Source: Enoplolaimus lenunculus
Lineage: Eukaryota; Nematoda; Enoplea; Enoplida; Thoracostomopsidae
Direction: 5' to 3'
Assembly: GCA_030248215.1 (NCBI GenBank)
Contig: JASANG010003737.1
Location: 164,463 to 228,462, forward strand
Length of the DNA: 64,000 nucleotides
Each line of letters begins with the position of its first letter. Positions within the stretch are counted from its first letter, which is position 1. The position numbers and the translations under genes are program-made. The notes beneath the pieces were generated by a model. It made no database searches. It was not told where the DNA came from and worked only from the letters and a program-made list of their open reading frames with translations. This document shows positions 56,934-64,000 of the stretch, piece after piece.

Positions 56934-59285
56934 TTAACGGACGTGGTGAGGCGGTATCATGACTGCGGACGGTTGCGCTAGGACTCCGCCCACGGCTCCT
57001 GAACGAGCTGTCAATTGCTTCGCCTCCGTTGCCCCCCGCCTGGGAGACTCTGTCCGGGGGCCCTTGCGTTCGTCATTAGATTTAGATTTTGATTTTCCAT
57101 CCGCCTTTTTCCGATCAGGATTTTTAAAACAAATACGCGCCGGATGGGTTGTTTTATTACAGAATTCGCAAGGTTCGAATTCACGTTTTGTATCAGACTT
57201 TTTCTCGGAATCCTTATTCTTATTATTGTTGTTGTTATTCTTTTTCGAATCCGAGTCTGATTTTTTAGGACTTCTGCAGTTCCGGGCTATATGTCCTTCC
57301 TTACCGCAGTTGAAACAGGTGCGAGACGACCCTTGTTGTTTCGACCGATCATCTTTGTCGGTGTACTCCTTTTTGTCGTCCCTATTTTTCGCACCCTCAT
57401 ATCCACGATTCATTTTTGCTTTGTTATTCTTTTGATTTACTTTATTTTCATATAATTTATATCTGGTTTCCTGACCAGTTGTGTCACTCATGTCATTTGC
57501 TAAAAGACGTTGTAGTTTCTTAGCTCGAAATCTTAATTCTTCGAACGTTTCGGTCATGCCGGTTTGCAATCTCAATTTAAATTCCGGCTTAGCGTTATTT
57601 ATGAACGTTTGACACAGCAGGTCATGAGCCTGCTTCGGGTCTGCGAAAAGTTTCTCTAGGTAACGTTTCCAATATACTAACAGTTCGTCAGCATATTCTT
57701 CGATGTTACCTATCTGAATCATTCTTTGAAAATTTACGATTCTGGTGGTTAAATCGTCCGGTTCGGCAAAGCGGTCTCTAAATTGGTTGATTAACCACTC
57801 AAAATTTTCAGGCTCAATAGCCGCTTCTTCCTCCAAGAGCTGAAGGACGGGGGTCGCTAACAGTGGTGGGATATACTGGTGGTTGAGGCATTGTAGTCGG
57901 AATAGTTGTATTACCCGACCCGTATACCGACAGTTGACCCTGGGTTGCGTTATGTTGCGACCGAACCATCATGCATGAGACCCCGCTGTTTCCCACGGAG
58001 CTAGTCATGTACGTGGAGAGATTCCTTGCTGATTTTTCGCGTGGCAACGTCGCTCCCACCGGACCGCACTGTTTTGTCACCGTATCCCTTTTTGTTTGCG
58101 TTATCCCCTCTATTTTGGGATCTGCTATCCCAAAATTTTTGCTTACCCCGGTGTTTGTATCACCCATTTGTCCTACACCGTTCGGGTATCTCTGTGCTAA
58201 GTGTGGTCCCATTAGTCCTAAATTATGTAGAACAGCACTAACTGTTCGGGGTTTAGGAATGTCTTGGGATTCTAATTGGCCATTTTTAACTCAGCACCGA
58301 CCTGTTTTGTCCTCTTCGACGTGTCCTCGTTACCATATTCGTAACTCGCCGATCCATCTTCCACCGAATCCACCGCCGACTGCATCAACTCCGACAATTC
58401 CGTCGCCAAACGCACAGTATCCGCCCGCGCCGCAGTTGTTGCCAACGTGTTAGATTGGGTTGCGTCGTCAAGGCCACTGTTCGCCGGCGCCGTCGTCACC
58501 GGGTTGAAAGTCGATCTGGTTTTTCCGATGTCCGAAGAATATCCATCGTGCTGCGAATACGATTGTTGAAAATCATTGTCGACGTTGTCGTACATATCTA
58601 TGACAACAGATGAGGCAGAGTCGGGCCGCGTGTACGGAGAACTCCGGGTACTAGGTGGCAAATTTATCCGCGAATCGGACCCACCAACCTGTCTCGGTAC
58701 TACTAGGCCTCGTTCTTGCACAGATTTTGTGTTTTGTGACATTACCGCATGTCTACCCGGGGTTAGTTGAAACATAGGGTGGTTACCCCTAGCCCCTAAT
58801 TGCATTTGCCGAGTTACTTTACGAGGCAAATCCGCTATCTGAGCTAAATTAGTCGATTTACTACCCCGGCGTTGAATGGGTGTGACACCTACACGGCGTC
58901 GTCCTGTTAGGGTACCCACCCCTGATCTTGGTTTGCGGTGAGTTCCCCGTAACGCGGACGACTCGTACAAGCTTGAGGAGGCTCGGTCTCCTACTGCTTG
59001 TACGCCTATCTGTGTGTCCGAGGGCGCTAGGTGCTCTCTGGACACATCCTTTGCCGTGACAACCTGTTGACTTGATTGTTGTAAGCCAGAAGTTGTTGCC
59101 ACCGCATTGCCTGTAACTAAATTAGAAGCGACCGAAGTCGCGATTAGCGGTTGTGCAGGGGGTACTACGTTATTCCCCGCGGCACTGGGTTTCGCAAGGG
59201 ATAACGCGTTTGTCCCCTGCGTAGGTTGTTGCCTCCTAGAGACAACATTCTTTTCGGCCCCGCGTACAATGGGCGTCCGTTTCAA
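56934..59285 (-). pseudogene. Gag region of the LTR element (fossil)
   Basis: The 5'-most coding part. A Ser/Thr/Gln-rich leader is followed by a capsid-like segment (WLINQFRDRFAEPDDL, IGNIEEYADELLVYWKRY) resembling the retrotransposon gag domain, then a nucleocapsid knuckle CFNCGKEGHIARNC and a second Cys/His cluster (CEFCNKTTHPARIC) in a Lys/Asn-rich tail. Coding is interrupted a small number of times. Confidence 0.8.
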
Positions 59286-59760
59286 GCCTCAAATATCTTA
59301 AATGAGGTGACTACAGCAAAATACTACGCGAACCAATCATAACTTGAAAACGAACCAAACTTCCCATGCTAGCTATGAAAACATAATTCCAACCGATAAT
59401 TTCAATTTTAACTTTTAATTCAAAATTCTCTCGCGCGAATACAAACACAGTTGATTTAATAATCCTTTTATTCGCCGCTATGAAAATATCCGTTATCAGT
59501 ATCCTACTCCAACAACGCCGCCTTAAGATACAAACCGAATATATTATTATTCTAATTTCCATCAAAACAAGTTTCTCAAAGTAATGCGAATTGCTTGTAG
59601 TACCAACTGTGATAACGCCCAATCGATATAAGACAATAGGTTTGTAGGATGTTGTGCGTGGGGACCAATAGGAGATTTTCGATATCCTGCGAATTTCTTC
59701 CGAAATCGCTATCCAATTTGACACACACCTATAACTAAAAAAGTTCGGGCATTTCGGAGA

Positions 59761-59775
59761 CCATCGTGGTCACCA
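59761..59775 (-). other. Primer-binding site of the LTR element
   Basis: TGGTGACCACGATGG on the minus strand starts immediately after the LTR's final CA. TGG pairs with the CCA tail of a tRNA primer. The tRNA species was not determined. Confidence 0.8.
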
Positions 59776-60433
59776 TGTAAACTAGGCATATCTTAGTAGA
59801 CATGGGTCTAGGTAATAGTATTGTTAGGGGACTGGGCGAGTTCATCCAATTCCAGCCTTAACAAGGGTTTCGATCTCCGATTTAGAACTCAGAAGCCCGT
59901 CGAACTCGCTAATAAATGCAACTAAGGTTAAGTTTTAATGGCAAGTAATACAACGTATTAATACGAATAAGTAATAATAACAAAAGCACAACTTACGAAT
60001 ACCAATACGATTAGTTTTCAATACTAAGGATTGAAAACTAAATTGAAAACTAAATTGAAACTAAGTTGTAATTCCAAAAAAAAACTAAGGCAACACTAAT
60101 GTTTCAATAAGAAAACAGTTCAAAACAATCAGAATTCATTTTAAATTCTCGGAAAAATTGCTACCGCAACAGAACAACATAAAGTACAGACTGAATTGAA
60201 TTAACCAAACAACAATTCACATGAAAATCCAATCTAGGATCAAACAAGTTTTCTTCTGAGCAAAATACCTGTTATTTTGCTCTTATAATAATTTTATATT
60301 AAAACTGGTCTTAATCCAGATCGAAATCGTTATTCCCTCTTTTTTTGGATTTTAGGTTTTCCTCCTGGAGAGGAAACCTGTTTTTCTGTTAACTGAATTT
60401 ACTGCGAGGCATCAGCGGTGGGGACCGCTCACA
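59776..60433 (-). repeat. 5' LTR of the LTR element
   Basis: 658 bp, TGTGAGCGG to GTTTACA on the minus strand. Its two parts match 53185-53668 and 45146-45321 respectively, which reveals that the other LTR was split by an insertion. Confidence 0.88.
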
Positions 60434-60438
60434 GTACC

Positions 60439-60560
60439 TAGTAAACCTAAGCTTAAACGTATGTTTAAGCAAAACAATGTCGTCTAAAATGTAATCATAG
60501 TCTTTTACAGACCCACCAGAAACTGGGACGGCCCTAAAATTAACATTGACCAGAATGTTG
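60439..60560 (+). mobile_element. MITE family A, right half
   Basis: AACCTAAGCTTAAACG, AAAACAATGTCGTCTAAAAT, CAGACCCACCAGAAACTGGG, ending ACGGCCCTAAAATTAACATT, the inverse of the family start. It adjoins the end of the LTR element. Confidence 0.6.
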
Positions 60561-60597
60561 GTTAAAATTAAAAAAGTTAATTTTTTTAAATCTATAT

Positions 60598-62008
60598 ACT
60601 GTAGTGTCCAAAATAAGATGGGGACTGATATTTATTTGATCTCTGCAGAGGGAACCCCCTTGTTATTCGGTTACGGACTGTTATTTATTTTAACCTGCCT
60701 TCCGCTGTCCTTCGTTATGGGTCATCCACGTAATACTGTCTACGCTACTGTAAAAAATTGTCCACACCCCTGGTTTAAAGGGCTGGACAAAACGACATTG
60801 TTCTTACGATGTTAAGACTTTACACAAGGTGTACCTAGCTAGTTCGTTTTGGCAGTAGTCCCTTCGAAGGGACTAAGGACAAATTAGACACTGTCTGGAC
60901 ACAGTGTCTGACATCGGGACATTTGAAAAAGAGCTTGTTGACAGTCCACAGCCCGTAACTGGGGCTTGTTTTAAAAACGTTGCAGTGTTTTAAAAATTTT
61001 ACTTTCTTAAAAATTAACTGCAACCAGTAATTTTTAAAAGAGGGGGCAGGAAGGTTTTTGCCGGTAAAAGATAACCTGTAAGAGAACGCCCCGCCCCATT
61101 CAAGCAAAGCAGGTTAGAATATAATCACTCTGGTATACCAGAAAGTTAAACCCCGGTGTCCCGGTAGAAAACAAATTTTGTCGTGACCGGTGAGGGGGGG
61201 CGGCGGCTGGGGTGTAAGTATATAGCTCCGGAACCCTACACTGTTGTCCCCCAGGGGAGGACGGGCGAGTGGGAAACCTTTAACGTCGCACACCAAGCCC
61301 AACGGTAGTTGCACCCTTCTTTCGCCCGTGGTTGCGGCATACTCAATATTAAGCTCTACAATAGCCCCTTCAAACAGACTTTGTAAAACAGAGTCCCTTG
61401 AAACAGACTCTTTAGATGACTAAACAGAGTCTGTTCTGATAGACTCGGGACAAAACAGTTGTCCTTCATATGACGCATCGACAGTGTAGCATGGGTATGG
61501 ACGGCAATGTGACAAAGTATAGGCTGTTTGGAGAGTATGCGAGTTGTCCGGAAGGTCTATACAGGATATGGGTGACATTTGGACATGTCATTTAGTAACA
61601 CTGCAACTACAAAGTGAGGGGCTCGTAAGTGGGGACAATTTTTTACAGTAGCGTAGACAGTATAACGTGGATGACCCATTACCTGTATATCCGTTTTGTA
61701 TCTATTCGTTGAATTAAACGTTTATATGTCTTGTATCATAAACATGAGCGCAATGCAAAGTTATACTTAGGAATATACTTTTAGAACTTAAGTATGCTTC
61801 AAAGGTTCAAGGTTTAGAACTCAACTTAAATCGGTCTTAGAGTCATTTATGCGCTACAATTAGGGATAATTGACATTTGTGGACTATTTAAGGTTTAGGC
61901 ACTCTATCCGCTTACGGACTCCCATTAAATATACGGACTCCTATTGATTGGGACTCAAAACGGAGGCCTCCCTCTTATTAGCCCTGCTTATTCGGGTAAC
62001 TACAGTAC
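60598..62008 (-). mobile_element. TA-type MITE (family B) interrupted by family C
   Basis: Left end TACTGTAGTGTCCAAAATAA at 60598 and right end TTATTCGGGTAACTACAGTA at 61988, inverse orientation to the 39416 copy. Removing 60718-61681 leaves about 447 bp, the normal family length. Confidence 0.75.
60718..61678. mobile_element. Harbinger-like MITE (family C), longer copy
   Basis: 961 bp, ends TGGGTCATCCACGTAATACT and the inverse of TGGGTCATCCACGTTATACT, with TTA at 60715-60717 and 61679-61681. Shares ends and several interior blocks (for example GACACTGTCTGGACACAGTG) with 50674-51200. No transposase. Confidence 0.85.
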
Positions 62009-62430
62009 GTTATATATAATTGATATATACTCGAAAAATAAACGCGCAAAGGTTAAGGATACATCAACTTAGTGATATCCAACTAGATATTGTTCGTTCT
62101 TTGACGTGAACAATCTTGCGAAAACGTTCAATATTATTAGTTAGCCTTGCTTCAACAGTATCTGGCCCAATCTGGTGAACAGAAAAATACTACCAATTGC
62201 GGAACGTTTGCAAAACGAAAGCTAAACAATAATACAGACAGACAGAGCGTATACATTTAGAGAGAAATTTAGCTTACGTTATCGCACTAAATTCAAATCT
62301 AAACTGTGAACAGTTTATAATATGAACGATAGCTTCTTCTAGAATTTTCCAATGCTAAAATACAATGTGACCTATTAACGTTTTTGATATCGTATCACTA
62401 GAATGGCCGCAGGGATTTCATTTCGTGAGG
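62009..62430. other. Intergenic, nothing seen
   Basis: No gene or repeat recognised. Confidence 0.4.
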
Positions 62431-63613
62431 GAATAATGTCACTCACAAGTTATAACGCGTGCGCTTTGCTCACGCAACGTCGCACAATATAGTTAGCGGC
62501 GCGGAGTATGCAACTTTTGCGCAGACGGTGTAGCGGACATCTTACATAACCGTTGATATTTGCCTTCAATGTCCGACTCAACTGTACAATAGGTATCGAA
62601 TGTCTACCATATACATAGTTCGCTTAAAAAAACATTTATTTTTCGCAAAATTTTAGGTTTCTTCATAATTTAGTTTTTCCTCAAAAATTTCGATTTCCCG
62701 CCAAAATTTAAATTTTGCAGCTAAAATTTAAATTGTCCCGCTAAAAGTTGAATGTTCCCGCTAAAAATTAAATGTTCCCGCCAAAATTTGAATATTCCCG
62801 CCAAAATTTAAATATTCCCGTCAAAATTTGATATTCCCGCATAAAATTTGAATTTCCCGCCAAAATTCAAATTTGTGCGGGAAAATTTAAATTTCCCACC
62901 AAAATTAGAATTTGCCGCCAAAATTTAATGTTCTCCCGCCAAAATTTGAATTTTCCCATCTCCAAATTTAAATACTGCCCGCCAAAATTTTAATTTTTCT
63001 GCAAATTTGAATTTATAACCAAAATCTGAAATTCTTCCGGCCAAAATTTGAATATTCCCGCATAAAATTTGAGTTTCCCGCCAAAATTCAAATTTCTCCC
63101 CCAAAATTTGAATTTCCCGCCAAAATTTGGAATATTAGACGCTAAAATTTGAAGTTTTTCCAGCCAAAATTCCAATTCTCCCGCCAAAATTTGCAATTTT
63201 ACGCCAAAATTTAAATTTCCCGCCAAAAATTTAAATTCTCCCACCAGAATTTAAATTCTCCCGCCAAAATTTAGAATTCCCCGTCAAAACTGTTTGAGCC
63301 CTGCAAAAATTTGAACTCTTCCCGCCAAAATTTACATTTCTTTTAAAAGTTGTTATTTCCCGCCTGATTTTAAGCCAACATCACAGTTTCAATTTCCTGC
63401 CAAATCAAAAAGTCCGCACACTGTTCGCGGATTATGAATTTGTCCGCTACACCGTTGCCGAAAACGCCTAAATGTCCATCAATTTGTGTCGCAAGTGATG
63501 CGACGAAAATTGCTTTTAATAAACGGTATGGACATGTATGCTGTCTGTTCAAACGGTAGGGACATTGCATGTGCGGAGCGCACGCATTATAACGATTGAA
63601 TGACATAATTACG
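62431..63613. mobile_element. TIR element carrying a minisatellite
   Basis: Left GAATAATGTCACTCACAAGT then TATAACGCGTGCGCT, right the inverse of GTAATTATGTCATTCAATCG then TTATAATGCGTGCGCT. A second inverted pair AGACGGTGTAGCGGAC / GTCCGCTACACCGTTG lies further in. No transposase. Family unknown. Confidence 0.6.
62690..63362. repeat. Minisatellite of TTTCCCGCCAAAATT units
   Basis: Roughly 25-30 degenerate units of about 20-27 bp, each CCCGCCAAAATTT(A/G)AAT or close to it. The core TTTCCCGCCAAAA equals the consensus E2F/DP binding site. Spurious frames cross it. Confidence 0.85.
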
Positions 63614-64000
63614 ACCAAAGACACCTGATGATTTGAACGAGCGGAGCGAGCGAGAAAACTTTTCTTGCATTCCTTAATTCTATGACGTTTCGTTGTTTAA
63701 TGCTCTATTGTCTGTATTTTATACACGGGTCAAAATTTTACTGATATCAGCAAAAAAACGCTTATCAGGGCGCAGGGCAATGGAGCAGTAAAGTATACAG
63801 GAAAACTAGGCTAACCTGCTAGTGTGGATGCAAGTATCACGTGTCCTGAAACGAAACTTTCTGGTTTGCCAAAAAACAAACGATCAAAACAATTTTTAAC
63901 CCGATTATAGGTCAACGGTTTTGCGATCACGAGAATTGATAACCAGATCGCAGACAACAGGTGTATAAAACTAAACTTGTAAGTAAAGCTAATGTGACCA
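63614..64000. other. Intergenic to window end, nothing seen
   Basis: No gene. GAGCGGAGCGAGCGAGAAAA near 63640 resembles the GCGAGCGAGAAG text at 38400 but is low-complexity. Confidence 0.35.

Larger units (their letters stand above)
45146..60433 (-). mobile_element. LTR retroelement (Ty3/gypsy-like), fossil with a large insertion in its 3' LTR
   Basis: Minus-strand element starting TGTGAGCGG (60433) and ending GTTTACA (45146). Full 5' LTR 59776-60433 (658 bp). The 3' LTR is in two parts, 53185-53668 and 45146-45321, separated by the insertion 45322-53184. A TGG-type primer-binding site follows the 5' LTR and a polypurine tract precedes the 3' LTR. TACC flanks both outer ends. Coding parts: Gag with CCHC knuckle, retropepsin, and a long unrecognised ORF. 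I see no reverse transcriptase, RNase H or integrase, so it is non-autonomous. The LTRs differ by roughly 3% by eye, which makes it moderately young. Coding is broken at a few places. Confidence 0.85.

Noticed and set aside
53184-60433. Reading the 485-bp repeats as complete LTRs of a 7.2-kb element
   Set aside because: The primer-binding site lies 177 bp further in than that model allows, and the 177-bp piece recurs at 45146 with a target duplication between. The LTR is therefore about 660 bp and one copy is split.
62690-63362. CRISPR-like array
   Set aside because: Units are degenerate, lack constant-length spacers, and the host is an animal; it is a minisatellite.

Overview
The window is nuclear DNA from an animal, most likely an invertebrate. 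It is AT-rich, with spliced genes separated by long repeat-filled gaps. The clearest host genes are translation factor eIF1, ribosomal protein uS10 (RPS20), a CARD-bearing initiator-type caspase and a ten-finger C2H2 protein. Several repeats carry short runs of the hexamer TTAGGC, the nematode telomere unit. That is only a weak hint towards a nematode or relative, because the runs sit inside a small transposon family and not at a chromosome end.

Layout. 1-3000: MITEs and an integrase fossil. 3010-4971: C2H2 gene (minus). 5-8.7 kb: hAT-like MITEs. 8685-10328: a two-exon lysine-rich unknown gene (minus). 10.3-15.8 kb: MITE, SINE-like and LINE remnants. 15869-16791: eIF1 (plus, three exons). 18.0-18.9 kb: MITEs. 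19192-19557: uS10 (plus, one exon). 22887-29151: caspase (plus, nine exons, 566 aa, all catalytic residues present). 29-37 kb: repeats only. 37590-38749: first two exons of a second CARD gene (minus), with the same first-exon length and the same intron phases as the caspase, pointing towards it. 39-45 kb: nested MITEs and a fold-back element.

45146-60433 is a set of nested mobile elements. The outermost is an LTR element on the minus strand with LTRs of about 660 bp, a primer-binding site, a polypurine tract, Gag, a retropepsin and a long unrecognised ORF, but no reverse transcriptase or integrase that I can see. Its 3' LTR is split by a 7.86-kb insertion (45322-53184) that begins TG, ends CA and is flanked by a 4-bp target duplication. 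The insertion has no terminal direct repeats. It does hold a 177-bp satellite array, a strong promoter of seven alternating CCAAT boxes plus TATA plus initiator, and a 565-bp tandem array that is itself interrupted by a Harbinger-like MITE with a clean TAA duplication. I read the insertion as a possible giant solo LTR. 60.4-64 kb holds further nested MITEs and a minisatellite whose unit matches the E2F site.

The genes do not form an operon. The one functional theme is apoptosis: a caspase and a second CARD gene lie convergently about 8.4 kb apart. All homology calls are by eye; no database search was possible.
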